This document shows, piece by piece, positions 22,511 through 37,100 of a DNA stretch of 64,000 nucleotides. Location of the stretch: assembly GCF_028453695.1 (NCBI RefSeq), contig NC_135781.1, positions 13,701,640 to 13,765,639 on the forward strand, given 5' to 3'. Numbering within the stretch: position 1 is the first letter of the stretch; each line of letters begins with the position of its first letter. The position numbers were made by a program, and so were the translations under genes. The notes below the pieces were generated by a model that saw nothing but the letters and a program-made list of their open reading frames with translations, made no database searches and was not told where the DNA came from. The DNA comes from Augochlora pura (Eukaryota; Arthropoda; Insecta; Hymenoptera; Halictidae).

Positions 22511-25500
22511 AACTAGTTATTATATAACGGAATTTATGTAAATGAATTTATAAAGCTCAATTTTGAAGCTATGGACATTTTTTCCATGAAGTTTAATGCG
22601 TTGTATTTATTTTTTATTGTATTGTTTGTGTTGCATTTTCAGCAGGTACTTATAACTTAGTTTAGAGGCTTTATGTGGCTTAATTCCTATATTCAGTAAA
22701 TCGACTTTCTTTGACGAACGAACGTTTTCCGAGATTCGCGGGCTTACCGGAAGTTGTGCTTCGAGAGCAATGGTAATGCACGGAATGTTTGAAACATTTT
22801 CGGGTGTAAGATTTCACGGAAGATTGGGAGGGAAACACGGCTTCGCGGTCCGAGCCGTCGTGTTTACGAAAGTCTCGAAGCAAACAAAACGAATCTCCCG
22901 ATCCGACGAATATTATGATTTATTCAAACTTCCGGGGAAGTTCGCCGCGGCCGCAGACAACGGAGGGGGAACTGAATTCGCAGGATCGCAAAGAAGAAGG
23001 GCTCTGAATTCGCAACGAAAATCCACGTTAAAGCGAAAGATCCGATTACAGAGTTCTTTCTAATTCATTTCGAAGTCCGGAGGAAGTCCGTGACGCGGAG
23101 TTAAATGGAGTTTGATATCTATTTTTGTGGAAATTCAGCAGCGCGACGGAAAATATTCGACGCGGCTCGCGGTCCGCGGAACAATCGCGGGGCGGGATCT
23201 TGAAATTCACGGCGACACGATGATAAGCGACTTGGACGATTACGGGAAGAGCTTTGATAACGTCGCGGAAAGTCGTGGAGCGTTGGCTGCGAGAAAGCCG
23301 CGCGCGGGGAATCATTAAAATGTGGCAACCGGTTAGCGAAACGACTTTGAAAAGAGGCCCCCCGGTCGACTTCGCACCTAGAACCCATAAATCATCCGAG
23401 GTTTTACGAGTTACAGTTCGAGGCTGTAAACAAACAGTTCACCGGATACGACTGAAGTTCGAGGGAAGGAAGTGCCGCCGAGGCACGTACCGTTACGCGT
23501 ACGAGCAGTTACACAAGTTTCCGAGCCGGTCTACGTGTGCATCTTGGAATGCGACGTGAAGTAATCCGAGAAATAATCCGGCAATCTACACGCGGCACCG
23601 GGATTAAATTTGATTAGAAGTTCGGCGTAGATCTGAAGGGAAACGAAATTGTAGAAACGGGAATTCACACGTTCTTTACACGTGCGTAAATTGAAAAGAG
23701 CGAGTTAGTTCGCGAATCGAGTTTTGTTATTGCAAGAAGCAATCCCGAAAACTCATCGCGCGCCATGGTGACGATGGCTGGTGCGTCTGACCATATTTGG
23801 CCACTTCTACTTGTTGAGCACGTTGATACTTCTCTTGGCCTCTTTTCTTTCTTCTTGGCAAAAAGAGTTTGTGTTGCACGAATTGTTATTACACTTAGGA
23901 ACGTTTTCTGCTTATTTTGAGTCTCGAGGTGAAACAATGAATATTTTAATTTGCTGTAAAATCGTTCAGGCCTCGCGAGATTCGATCGCGAGCCTTCATG
24001 ATGCTAGTCCTATGAGTTTGATGATCGCGATGGTGGTTGTCTACATGTATGTTTCAACTCCTTTTGCTGAGTCCAAGGTAAAGTAATGAATACTTAATAT
24101 CGTGCACGAATTCCGGCCAGACCCATTTTAGAAATCGAAGGTACGTATGTAAATGCAGAACCGAAATTTAACAGCTGTCTGTAGGAAGGTAGTAAACTGA
24201 CGTAAAGGACAATAAAATACCAGGACGGTAGTGATAGGACTAGTCATAAGTTTTGAATAAAAGGTAGAAACGACGGGACGGAGTAGACGGGGCGTGGATA
24301 CGGCGCAACATAGTGCATTCATGCGACCATAAATAATGTCAAACTGAAACGACGTGACGCATCGCGGAACACGTGTGATGCTCTGTATATTAGATGACGT
24401 GTACTATTCAATTCGCTCTGAACTCGGCCCGGGCCAATGGCGGGCACCTGAAACGACTCGGCTGTTATGCTATTCTCACGTACCACCTATGTACTCACCA
24501 TGGACCACCATGCACTATTCATGACCGGTTTGGCCAAGGTTCACCAGGACGAACAGCCGTTTGCGAGACAGGGCGAGGGAGAACGGCTATGGGGAAGGTG
24601 GTTATTGCTGGCTGCATGGCTTCCGGCATGCATATTATGATGCGTCGAAATTACGCATTGTTGAAACGACGATAAACACATTATCTTAGCTAATGAAACA
24701 TTGGGGTCCCGCATTCGTTGTGCCCGGATCTTTCTGTCGCGCTTCGCGGGTTTCAGTGAACTCGAAAAGAAGCTGAAACTTCCTCTTAGAGTTCGCATCA
24801 ACGATATCACATTATCGTTTCTCCCACATCGAAGATGTATAATTCTTGAATTGTCTTGCAAGTACAAAGTCGGAAAGTAAGTTGGCATGTATTAAGTTTT
24901 CATTTTTGTTTAGAATATTAGGTTTGTAATTAATTATTTGTAGTTAGTTATTTATAAATTTTATATTATAATTGGGAACATAAAATGCTGAATGTTACAG
25001 AATCGAGTGTAATAGAACGAGTACGAATTTATATATTTATATCTATTCGTATGATAAATAAATTCGTATATAATCGTCGTACAAATGTTGAATCTTTGAA
25101 AAAATATTGCTATGAACTTTAGCATTTCAATAAAAATTGTGAGAAAGTAATATATATGGAGTGAACAGATATGTAAAATCCGAAGAAAGAACTCTCTAAA
25201 ATCGCGCAATCGGGAAGTATAATCAGTTCGCGAAAGTCTCGAGAACCATCCCACACATTCTGTCACCTAGCGTTCGCTAGCAGGAATTATTTCGGAGACA
25301 TCTCGAACACTGCGGGAAAAACAACGGCCGTGATACATTTTTCATTTACATGGTAGCTTCGAGAGCCGTTTCATATTCAACGGCAATAGAGTAGCGGGCG
25401 ACGGAACCGGGGCACCGAGTCGAAATCCTTTAAGAAAGTCGGGACACGCACCCAGGGACAGAAGAAACGGGAGGAACGACGCCATTTTCACGCTGAATCG

Positions 25501-28343
25501 ACTCGGGCGTTGTTTAAATTTCCCGGATCGCGAGGAAACTTTCCCATTTACGTGTTGTTCGGGGAGCATTGTCAAAAAAAGCGGGTGAGAAAGGAAGCGT
25601 CGCGGAGTCGTCGGTTCTCTATTTTAAAGAAATTCAAATCCTATCTGATATGAAAGTTCGTAGAACGGAATCAGCGGCGCGGTGGGCGGTTGTGTCGGTC
25701 GCATCGGCGGAAGGGCGAGAAACGGGGGCAGCGAAGGGGTGGAGAGGAGGTACGACGCATCGGGGAAAAGAAGCTGACACGGCTGAATTGCAGAGCCAAT
25801 CGGATAAGTGCATTCCTATAGAGCCGAGACGCCCCGTCCAATCAGATATACCGTAGTCTTTGACGTTTCTCATGTCGTATCGCGCGATCTTCCGCGGCCT
25901 CTGTCTCCTCCGCGTCCCCCGGCACGACGAGCCGACCCCCTGTCGTCCTCGACAACCCCCTAGAACCATCCGCCACCCTCTCTTTTTCTTTCTTTCGCCT
26001 CCGGGAACTCCGTCGGGGAATCCTGACCGCGGCGCCCGACATCAATCCGCGGGGGCTCTGTGTAAAATGAGAAGAAAAGCCACGGGAAATGAATCAAACG
26101 TCTCCGACGTTTCAATTATTCCTTACGGTCGCTGGCTGCCTGTATCTGCCGCCTTTTCGTCGCCCTCTCTTCCTCTGNNNNNNNNNNNNNNNNNNNNNNN
26201 NNNNNNNNNNNNNNNNNNNNNNNNNNNNNNNNNNNNNNNNNNNNNNNNNNNNNNNNNNNNNNNNNNNNNNNNNNNNNTTTCGAAGAGCGACGGTGCGCTT
26301 ATTCCCTCGCAATTATTAGATTGATGCGGTTTATACATTTAATTTCGTTCCATACACAAAGATATAAATGTATTTTATTAATATGCACACCGTCCTTATT
26401 GTTCTATATCTATTTAATTCTTTGCTTTACAATATCGTGTCAGACTCGTTATGAAAATTGGGAACATGGTTTAATAAATCTGGATAATGCTAAAGTGTGT
26501 TGAATACAAATAAAATTCTACAGATCGCATTAAAATTAAAAAACTATTAAATTGTAGCAAAAATTCGTTTGGTGAATGTACATGTATTACGGATGAATAT
26601 CGGCAGATTAATCATGCAACTATTTTTCTCAACAATATTTGATTAAACAATGTCTCCAAAGATTTTTCCAACTCTTTGTATGATTTACCATGTTTCTCGT
26701 TGCAAATAAATCACGAGAAGTAAATCGTATGATATGACTAATTGGCTCATTATTACTGATTACCTTTTCTAATTTTTATATACTGTAAATACAGATATTT
26801 TTATCATAAACGGTAGCCATCCCATAACTACTATTATGTTACCACCTCCATATTTTCGTTAATGTTTATCCCCTCCCTTCAAAGCGAAAAATAAATATCA
26901 ATGCTAGCATATCATCGCAAAACTCAGCTCCTTGAGCTGTCGAAATCGTAACATTTTTAAGTTGTCTTCTCGCCGATTATTTATACGACCCGCTGTAGCA
27001 TCGATTTAATAGGCTCGTTATTTCAAGTAATTATACATAACCGGTTCAGAATTTATATGTAATCTAAACCGCCTAAAATTTCCTCTAACATAACCTAATT
27101 ATTCCAAGAAGATTAATCCCATGGAAAAATATATTTTCGAGAATTTATTTTGTAACTCTCAGGAAGCTATTTTCCAAAAACATATAAGGGTCAGATCTCG
27201 CTTGTTGGTATAATGATCGTTACGGAAACGCTTACGTATGCTGGCGAAACAGCGTAAAGCCACTCCTGTGACAGAAGCTCTCGGAGGGAAACAAGTTTTT
27301 CGCAAAGCAGGAGCTCGCGTTCGGGGAAAGGTTATCGAAAATAATGTCGAGCACTTGAACGGGGGATTGAAATGATAGCAAAACACGACGGTGTTTCGCA
27401 GCGTGAAGCAGGAAGCAAGCGGACTTTCCGGAGCGGCTGATAGAAGATCAACTCTCTCCGGTATCGTAACATTCCGTCGAACCAAAGCGCCGAACAAGTA
27501 ACATCGATCGTGCGATTAGATCGACCTCGCATCGAACGCGGGGCTGCAGATGGTGGAGGAAACTGCGGGGCGATAGCAGGAACGAGTCGGATGGCAACAC
27601 GAGCTCGCGCAGCAAAGAGGGAAGGCGGATAGGAGAGGGCAGACACCGCGCGCGGACGGCGCGGAGCGGACCAGAGCGGAGCGGCACGATGTGGCGCTCC
27701 GTAGGTAGAATAATCGGATAATTAAGTTCCGCGAAATGGAAGGCTAGCGCCTGGGAACCGAACATCGGGCACCGAAAGCTCTCGACAGTGCAACGCATCA
27801 TCGCTATTCTCTAATTAACGTCGCTAATCAGAATCGCTAGGATAACGCGATTATACCCGGCCAGACTGCCTGCTACGAATCTGACGTAGCCTGCTTGACT
27901 GATTGACCAAACCTGCGAAACCGGCGATGTCATCGAACGGATGTAACTGGCTCGATTCGTAGAATGCCCGGCGATACGTGCACGCTCGTTAATGCGAACG
28001 ATATTTAATCGCATCTCTACGAAACACGCCCCACCCCTGAACGACAATCAGCCGATTCCGACCAGGATTCACTTGTCGTTCTATCAGAATACATTAAAAC
28101 CGAAAAGTGCCTCTTCTCCTATTCCACTTGAGAGCTTTGCCTGCACCAAATTGCTGATCTTCATGCAAAATGAGAATTCTCTACGTTGATTGCGCAGGGG
28201 TTTCGAGATTAATGAAAGTGTATTGTCTCTTTTAATCAATTTAATGTATAATTGTTATACTTCTATAGTTTCGTGTCTTATTTAGTTATTTTTTACATGA
28301 ATGAGTACAAATGTGTTATTTGTAATAAATTGTAATAATGTCT
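22511..28343. other. Non-coding stretch with CpG-rich patches and the assembly gap
   Basis: CpG-rich parts lie at 22.8-23.6, 24.4-24.8, 25.3-26.15 and 27.2-28.0 kb; AT-rich parts at 24.9-25.2 and 26.3-27.15 kb. The gap of 100 N is at 26178-26277. A strong inverted repeat, GCCTCGCGA/TCGCGAGCC, lies at about 23970-23994. Open frames here are antisense pairs in GC-rich DNA without recognisable domains. Confidence 0.45.
26178..26277. other. Assembly gap of exactly 100 N
   Basis: One hundred consecutive N. A round 100 is the usual placeholder for a gap of unknown size, so true distance across it is not known. The left flank is pyrimidine-rich (CGCCCTCTCTTCCTCTG). Confidence 0.98.
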
Positions 28344-28347
28344 TGAA

Positions 28348-28590
28348 CTCCTTGCCGTATCAGTTTCTTTACTATTACAACAGTTCGCATTTCCTCGACT
28401 TCAATAATTTCTAAAAAGAAGAAAGATAATTTATGTTAATTCCGTATCTATGTTTATTAAATACTGATGAAAAGAAATCAAAGTTTTATTTAGACTAAAA
28501 ATGGAATATCATTTATACTTAACAGGTTGTAGTAATTAAGTTTGCTAGTAATCTCCGTCGCGTGGCAAACTTGTTAAGTACGGCAAGGGG
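28348..28590 (+). mobile_element. Family A TTAA MITE, short form
   Basis: The right side ends GTACGGCAAGGGG followed by TTAA (28591-28594). The left side is degraded (TTGAACTCCTTGCCGTA instead of TTAACCCC). The interior aligns along its length with 8142-8386, including TTTTATTTAGACTAAAAA and AATCTCCGTCGCGTG. Confidence 0.8.
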
Positions 28591-28594
28591 TTAA

Positions 28595-31500
28595 GCAGTT
28601 CTTCATTCAACAAATGGTTTCTAAAGCTTTCAGAATATTAGCATTTATTTCCAGAAACTATAGTCAGACTTATAACCCAGCTACCTTTCGGTGCTAATAT
28701 ATTTCGCTAGTCCATTTATTGTTAAAATATGCGTCAATAAATTGAGCTCCGACTAACAACGAACAAAGTAATCGGGTGGATGCTATTCAGCATAAAGCAC
28801 TATATAATTTTACTTTTAGTCTTTTCCTTTTTTTGTAATACAATTAATCTGTCTTGGTCCGTTTATTAGTAAATAAATAAATAAATTAATGTATTAACAG
28901 TCTCGTATCGTGACCATAGAAAAGAAGCACAGTAATTCGTCTCTTCTATTATTTTTTCATAATGCTGTTTAAAAGTTAGAAGCGAAACAAACTTCAACAA
29001 TTTAATTTGTGCGTAAAAACATTAAAGATCTTACCTCTGTTTAATAGAAACGTAAAAGTTAGTGTATTACGAAAAGTATGTTTGACAATCTATTTCGAAC
29101 GTTAGCTGCGCGGACGTGTTCGTTTTGCTCGGCTCGCAAAAAAATTGGAAACCGTTCGCAGGCAACGAAGTGAGCGTTCAATATGAAGGCAGGAAAACAG
29201 AGTATAAGCGAAATCCAACAACCAGTTTAGCTTGACGTACGAAGCACGGTAGGTAAAAAAAGAAGGAAGGGGTGAGTGGGAGAATGGCAACACAACCCGT
29301 GACGCAATGTTTGCGAATGAATGAGTCTATAGGTCAATAAATCGTCGGATTACCGCTGCGAAATTTTCGAATAACCGGATCCCTCCGAGGCGAACGCGAG
29401 AACGAATGTAATAAAAAAGGCGCCCGATGACCACATCCTGTCGATCCGTAATCGGCGATACTAACAAGCTCCCGTCGTTTCCTCGCTTTTGATGTTGGGC
29501 CGGCGCATAAATTCCGGCGATTGTCAGGAGCGTCTCTCTTGTTGCGTCGGTGCGCGCGATTCGCGAATTTTTCAAACGACGTTTAACAGTCTCGCCCGTA
29601 AATTCGCGGCTGGAGACTGCACAGGCCGACTCTCGGCGAGAGGGTGGATTGACAAAAAAAAAATACACCGACGCGCATCCGCACACGCGTGCACGCGCGG
29701 CAGCGGAGAGAAGTGGAAGTATATAAAATAAGGGAGCGGAGTGAAAAACTAGGAAAAATAGAGGCGCGAGAACTGAAACCAATGCGCATCCGCCACGTTT
29801 GCTCAGTTCGGTTTGTCTACCCTTCGTTGACACAGAGTCGCGAGCAGAGTGAGCGAGCGAGCGAGCAAAGCGTACGCGCGCCCCCGCGCGCGTACAAACT
29901 CCTCGTTTGGCTGCGCTGTGCACGAGAAAAAAAAAGAATTTATTTTTCCGTACAGTTTGCGCTGCCACGTTTAATTTATCCGTTTCAATTTCTCGCGTGT
30001 TCAAAATACATTTCGGTCCGCTAGTTTTTCATACAGTCCGCACCACGGAAACGCGCGTGCACATTTGTTAATTGAGACCACTGTTCGCAATAACGCGCCG
30101 TACAAACACTGACCGGCAGACTTTCGGTTTTTACGATCGCAACGATGGCGGAACAGATACGCGGGATCGGTCAATAAAGATTCAGACTATTAGCTCTCGC
30201 GGAACATGTACACCTTTGCGGTACATACCTGTTACTCTGTTAGCTAAGCAAACGCGCCTTACACAACCCGAAAATTAATTGGACATCGTTATGTGCGAAC
30301 TACCTTGTTCTCTTTTTTGTTTCTAATCTACAGTGGAATTTGTCTCTTGCGTACTATTCACGAAGACGTAGCACGTGGGCAACGAAGTTAACGTAACCAA
30401 ATTTTTGTCACAATCAACGCAGACGCAACATAATTTATAAGAGGATAGTAGAACCGGTTACTATGGGTTCGGTTTAATTTTGTGATTGTCAAATAAAGTA
30501 TATTCAATTTATTGATCCCTTTATTTCATTTATTTTATGACAAAAGGGAGAATTGAGATCTGAACCGTATAATCTGCTAATGTCCAGAATATGAAAAATC
30601 GTGTACAATTCTAGTAAAATCACTCCGTATACTAATATAGGTGCTACACATCATTTTATCTTAGGTCCTTCCAAGTTGAACCAGATATTAAAAGTCTTAA
30701 AATTATATATCGCTTTGTAATCAAATGTAATATAACAATTTAATTATTAATTTGTGATAACTATTACATGTAAAGTACAAAATTGTAGTCTGCTATATAA
30801 ACCTCGTACCGTTTAAGGTAATAATAATAAATATATAAATAAAAGGAAAAATTATTAATGGGACTGATTTAAAAATAAACAATCGACGTTGTTTTATTTG
30901 ACCTTTCGTTACTGCCGGTTGAACAATCAAATAAGAAAAAGGAAAAAAAAACAAGAAATGATTGGACATTCGATCAGTTAACAATCGTATTTGACGTAAC
31001 AAGGTACTCGTTTCTCGAGAAATAAGAGAGGAATTGAACAACTTTGTACTCTGAAATAAATTTCCTCATGTTCCAAGGGCTCAGCTGTGCGTGGTCGTCG
31101 CCGCGCGGTGATAGCAAGAAATTGCAATTGCCTCGGGGCTCGCATAATCCTCGTAACAATCGAACGTTAGGTGACTTATGGACGGCAGCGTAAACATTGT
31201 CACGCGTACGCGTCCGTCTGTCAGGGCCGTGAACAAGGAGCCACTGCGTTGACGGTGGCCAACACAAATTTCCTACTTCCCTGTCATGTGGTCCAACAGT
31301 TTCCAAGCGCATCGAGCGAACGCTCGTGTCGGGGTTAAGTAAAGGATCAGTGGTTGGTCGTGGGAGGAGGGTTGGGCAAGGATGTTATGACGTATTACGC
31401 TGTGTCGTTGCTACGAAAACAATGTGATTAGTTACTGTAATTGTGCGCAGGTAACCAACCCCGTTAGCCCACCCTTTATTCTCCCTTCTGCGAGTCCCCC

Positions 31501-33732
31501 CCCCCTCTCTCCCTCTCTCTCTCTCTCTCACCCAACCCCCGCCCGTCCCACCATCGCCCCACTCACTCTTCGCTTTCCTGCGCCAACCACCCCTCTTGCA
31601 CCGCTATCCTCCGTGACGCGTGTTCCTCCGTCCACCACCGCGTATAATGGAACGCTCATCCATTTTCGCGATACCTTTGTCCTCGCCGGGGCACGCGAGC
31701 CGCGACTCGCTTTAAATACTGCCATACGAAAATTTTTATTACGCTCCACCGATCTAATTAACGAGACGATACCGCGGATTCTTTACCAATTTGCCACATA
31801 ACTCGATTAAAACTTCAGCTTAATTCACCGTACCGTCGTCGTTTTAAACATTGCTCGGCATCGGTTATACATTCACCCCCGACCTTCGCCCGGCGTAGAC
31901 TGTTAGTCATCGTTGGACAAAAATATGGATTTATACGCTTTAATGGACAATCGATGCTGCAGCGACCTTACTCTGGTTATTAATAATTGTGCAATCTGCG
32001 CAACTGCTGTCTACCGATTTAAGAAATAATTCATTGTCCCACGAATTTCACCATAAAACTCTGCTCTGATTAATTCGATAAAAATATAATGAAATAGTCG
32101 ACAATCGTTGGCATTATTGCAACTTCTATTTGAATAACTTGTACGAGTAAAAAATCATGCGAATAATTTGTTAGAATAAAGAATAATGAACAATCGATAT
32201 TCAAGTGAAATATTCGACGAAAAGGAATTAATTCCGATAGTCGTCTTGGATATATTATTTATTCGAAACAATTCGAATAATGCTCCACTGTGCACCGAAC
32301 TGCGTTTAGCAGCCAACCATTTTACAAAATGTCCATTTCTAGCTAGCAGATTTCCTTAGTGCAAATGTTCTGTGCGACGGGCAACCGAGAAATGTTGCGA
32401 TTACCCCCCGCCATCGATAGCAGGGTTCGCGATGGCCGGTCGGACTTGTCCCGATGTACGAAGGACAACCGGCAATTTTTCGCTGTCACTTCGCGGCGCT
32501 CTAACCGTCCAGCAGGCCGCTGATTTAATTAGTAGAATTACTCCCCGGACAGTGGCACGAAACATGGCGAACTAACTTAACAGCGGGTCAGCGGCAATCT
32601 GTCCCGCATACAAGCCGGCCAGCTCGCCAGCTAGCAACGGTCAGCATGGACAGAGACGGACGTGCATAAATACGGGGCGTGTGCAGCCAGTCCAGTCCGG
32701 TGGCTGAGTTAGTTTGCAAATACCTGGATGGAAGATAGTTCTGGACAGTGGTTCGCTGGCGCACGTAGCGGCCTGCAACTCGACCGAGGGACCGGTTAAC
32801 CGGCGCGGCGGCCCCTCTCCTTCGGTATTGCTGACGGCGGTGGCGTGACGGTTTCCAGGTCGATCGCAATTAAAATGTTAAGCCGAACTGTCGCGGCTAA
32901 TTTTCATTGTTCCACGGAAACTTATACAGGATTGCGGGGGGGCTCTCGAACGCGGCCGAACGCCGCCCGTGCTCGGGGCTGGTTGAATTCGCGATAGTTT
33001 TTGCCGGGAGCCAAGCGGAGGCCGATAAATTGCGGAACAGCTCGTTCCAGCTATCGCGGATTTAATTACGTGACAAAGTACGGTGTGTCACGAATTCTTG
33101 CCGGTCCACCCCCCTTCCCTCGGGGTCCCGTCCCTCGGTTAGGCAGCGATCGATCGATCGCGAATTTTCGGACACGACCAGAACTGGCCGGAACGCCGTA
33201 AAGACACAGAGGAGAGTACGTGGCGCGCGGAGCCCCGGCCTGTTAAAGTTACCGAAGTTGTCGACTATCTTGCTCCCGAATATGTTCCCGTACGCCGCCT
33301 CGGCACAATGTTCTTGTTACACTTGGTCAGAAATAACGACAGGAGTCGTTAGAAGTTGTACGTACAATTTCCGGACTAACTTAGCCGCCGCGCAAAGTCA
33401 TACCGCCCTGACGCCGTCCCCGCAACAGCCAGAGAGCGAGCCGCTTCCAGCCTATGAATAAATTACGCCGAGTGCTTCTTAATACTGTCCGAGAATTAGC
33501 AATTAAATTTAGAAGTCGCCGGTTAGGGGAAACGGTCTTTAAAAGATTACGCGGGACTCGGGATATTGAGAAACTTCGGGCTATAGTAGTGTTCCCGTTG
33601 GATACTTCGGGAACGGATCGTATGAGCTTCTAGATGTGTGTCGTTTGCTGCCCCCTGTTCTGTACATTGATTATGATAAATGGAAACGGAGAGTTTACCA
33701 ATTGCGCGTCATTCAGAATGACTATTATTTAT
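28595..33732. other. Non-coding stretch with a CpG-rich block at 29.3-30.1 kb
   Basis: The 29.3-30.1 kb block is CpG-rich, with GAGC repeats near 29850-29870 and TATATAAAATA at 29720-29730; a promoter is possible (see findings). A GC-rich part with CT tract lies at 31.1-31.7 kb (tract 31501-31530), and another GC-rich part at 32.35-33.5 kb. A diffuse array of TCGAATAA-like words is at 32.13-32.29 kb. No gene could be supported. Confidence 0.45.
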
Positions 33733-33736
33733 TTAA

Positions 33737-33940
33737 CACTCTGCGGTCGTATGTCTATTCTCAACTACCAAAACTATTTATCTATTTCTTTATTTTCACA
33801 TAAAATTAAAACGTATTGTTGCGTTATGTACACTTAATCTTTAAAAAATGGTTTATATATTTTGTGTATCATTTGTTCGTTCAAAGAACAAATTACGACC
33901 AGCATGACTCCTATGTTAAACTTAGTACGACCGCAAAGGA
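33737..33940 (+). mobile_element. Family C TTAA MITE, intact copy
   Basis: TTAA lies at 33733-33736 and 33941-33944. The left end is CACTCTGCGGTCGTATG and the right end, inverted, is TCCTTTGCGGTCGTACTAAG. The length is 204 bp. Its right TTAA is also the left TTAA of the family D element that follows. Confidence 0.85.
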
Positions 33941-33944
33941 TTAA

Positions 33945-34164
33945 CCTCTTCAGGGATACTGCCACGTATGAGTGCGTTTAGTTATCTTAAAATTAAGATT
34001 ATTCTATGTGTAAAGAAAATGCGAATTAGTTGAAAAACTATTCGCTACAGAATCCCTTAACAATGCCAACAAAACCTCATTAAATGAAATGAGATGGATG
34101 ATAAATAAAAAAGAAACAATTAAATAAATTGTTCCCTACTTATAAACCCTCATCCCTGAAGAGG
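33945..34164 (+). mobile_element. Family D TTAA MITE, intact copy
   Basis: TTAA lies at 33941-33944 and 34165-34168. The first 13 bases, CCTCTTCAGGGAT, are exactly inverted at the right end (ATCCCTGAAGAGG). The body is related to 16203-16393 and 58850-59032. At 220 bp it is the best-preserved member. Confidence 0.92.
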
Positions 34165-34168
34165 TTAA

Positions 34169-37100
34169 AGAAATATACTGAACGTATTATGGCGCATGGG
34201 AATTACGTTCATATAAAAATGCAATGCAGTCTACTCGAAAAAACTAACCAAGTTTAGACTGCGCTGCACACTAACCAAGTATTCCTGACGAAGAACTTAC
34301 TGCTATAGTTTGCATGTGTACTCTGTGCTGCTTTTATTCTGCCAAGCATATGCTCGCAAGAGAGGGAACGGTTTTACACGAAACGTTCTTTCATTTTCAC
34401 TCGAATCGTATCGTTTTTAAAACCCAGCTTGAATCGTGTACTTTGAATTTTCTTTTTGTTACATTCCTACTATGCATATGCCCAGAAATGGAAATAAAAG
34501 TGCAATAAGTGCAGGCTCGTAAATATTGCTCCGTTTTTCTGTAACAGTTTGAAAGCAAACCTTTCAAACTTCGAATAGTTTTCTCGCGTTGAAAATAGGA
34601 AACCATGACTGATTTTAATTAATGTATAGGTTTTCTTAAGTATGATACTTTTGCAGTTTGACGTTAAGTTTACGTGACAGTAAGACAAACTATTCAAATT
34701 TTTAGCGACTTCCACATGGAGTAGTGGTATCTGTACTGCAGAAGGAGAAATGAATGTGCCGTCGGTCCATTTTCAGGCATAATTAACTTAACGTATATTG
34801 CATAAGACATGTTACATTGTTTTATTCTTTTATATTCTTTATTTTTTAATAAAAATCGGCTTTGCCGCCCTGAATCTTCACAGTTTCACTATTCTTAGAG
34901 TAAAGGACTGAGTATACGTCATTTTAACGTCTTCCATAGAACAAACGACTTGGTATACGCCATTTTAACGCCTTTAACGCTGTTGAAATAGCCAAATCCC
35001 AACGTCTGAAAAGAACGTGTCGGATTACGCAAGCGTTCCGATTCCACTCGATCTCGAGTAATTCGAATTCCGGCGAGTCATTAGCGTGGATTTATTCAAA
35101 CAAATAACTCTCCGGCGAAAAGGAAGGAGATCGACCCTCGAACAACTAATTCATGCGGTCCTGCCTATGAATCTTGGAAAAATAACGAATAATGGCGGTC
35201 CATAAATCGTGGGGACGCCGTCGCCCGGTTGCAAAAAGTACAATCGTATAATTTATCGCGTTCGCGGGTAACGTACCTGGGCGGAAGTACCGGCTGCGGG
35301 GATCCGGGGAAAGTTGGCTAGAGAAAGAGAAAACAAGAAACCGCTGTCTGGCGTGCTCGATGGAGCGAATACCCATTAAATTTCCGACAAACCCGGGCCC
35401 GCGTGATTTGCTTAATGACGTGGCGGGGCTCGGCGTTCATGCACACACGGATAACGCCGGAGAACACCGCCTAACGATACGACCGTGGATCGCGGCACCC
35501 TGGCATTTCTAAGGGAAACAGAATTCGCAAGTGTTCCGCCAGGTGTTGCACGATCGAGCCAAGGCGCGTCGATTTTTACAGACGCCCGTGTTTCCCGCTC
35601 GATTTCAGCGGTCTAGCCTGTCTGCTCGTCCGTCTGGCTTGCTCCTTTCCCTTCGCGTCGTTTCCTACTCGCTTCCTTCCTCTTTGTATCGCCTCTGTCG
35701 TCTCTTTTAACGCGGACACGCCAGACGCCTCTTATTAATACCGCGTCTATGGACACCGACCGAGTAGGAACGCGGTCACAGGTGCAGTCTCTGCGGATGC
35801 ATGCAGCTCGCTCGCATCGGTGCATTCCCTTTGCAGCGAGATTCTCGATCTTCGGATACTCCGCTTGATTTAGGGTCGCGGATCTATAGGATCGCTGAAC
35901 TGCTTGCTTCATTATTATTATTATTAATACTCTTGTTATTTATTAAACAAGGTGATTACGATTTGGATTACACAATATAATAGAGGTTAATAATTTAATT
36001 AAAGAGTACAGTGTAAATAAGAAAGGATTATTGTTGTTCATGTAAAAGTTTAATTACTGTATAAGACGACGTTTATGAAAAACTGATAGAGTAGTGTGTA
36101 CAGTTGTTGACGTATGTACAGTGAATGTTCACTTTCCTAAAATATTAGTACATATAGGATAATGCATTTATCATTTTATTACATGTATATATATTTCAGA
36201 TATTTTTATCCAAAATGGATCATATCTTATTCTAATTCATATTTTGCATATATTTTGTAAATGCGTAAATAAATTGAAAACTATTTACGGAATTCATTTC
36301 ATAGAATCAACATAAATTGATTTAAAAATCACAACTACAGTAGCCAATATTTTTTACGTATAGGTAGTTAGTATATAATATATAAATATTATTTTTAAAC
36401 AGGCAGAATTTTGTTAAATAGGTTATACAAATTTTTAGACTAGCTGCATTATTCTAGTCGAAGATGCTAAAAGTAAGAAATGAAAATTTTAAACATAATG
36501 TGAAATACTCTGAAAAAAGAATGGAAAAATTCTGATGTTACTGCTATATACAGACTTCCTAAATTAATATTATTGTTTCGATTAACATGCTTTTCTATTA
36601 TTATTAAGTATAAGTACTGCTGTGTTCAAGCATATTGTTATTCACTATTTTGTATATTTCTATGACTGTACTGATACAAACAATCGATCATTCTCACATA
36701 ATCTGTCAATCAGTCTGCAATATTCAGTCGATAACTATAATTTTAGGAATCTACTAATTATTAATGATTTTTACATTTCGATTTGTGTTTCATATAAATT
36801 CTGAATTTTTCTATCATTTCTTAAGTCTTTTTACGGCGATAACAGCAATTTTTATTATTTTATTTTAACGATAAATTCTTCTTTATCAACTTTCTAACAC
36901 TTGTGCTTCAATAGCCAATCAGTGTATGCGCTAACCTACTGATTTCGATTCTAATTACACAATCTCTGATTCTTATTCATCCAATAAGGGCACAAGATGT
37001 TTCATTTTATTGTTTCGTGTTATTTTGATGCTAGATGAAAAGAGAAACAGATGAACAGATCGCTGTCAATCGTGTCCCAGAAGGTCAGAGTATAACACAT

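Noticed and set aside
23781..24086. 101-codon frame with hydrophobic start and a possible AAG/GTAAAG donor at its end
   Set aside because: It resembles a signal-peptide exon at first sight, but no homologous family or acceptor-side partner was recognised.
25860..26324. Open frame crossing the run of N
   Set aside because: Its length depends on reading through 100 unknown bases of an assembly gap.
29327..30004. 225-codon open frame on the minus strand
   Set aside because: It lies in a CpG-rich block, has open frames on the other strand too, low-complexity FFFF and Arg/Ala/Ser-rich composition and no recognisable domain.
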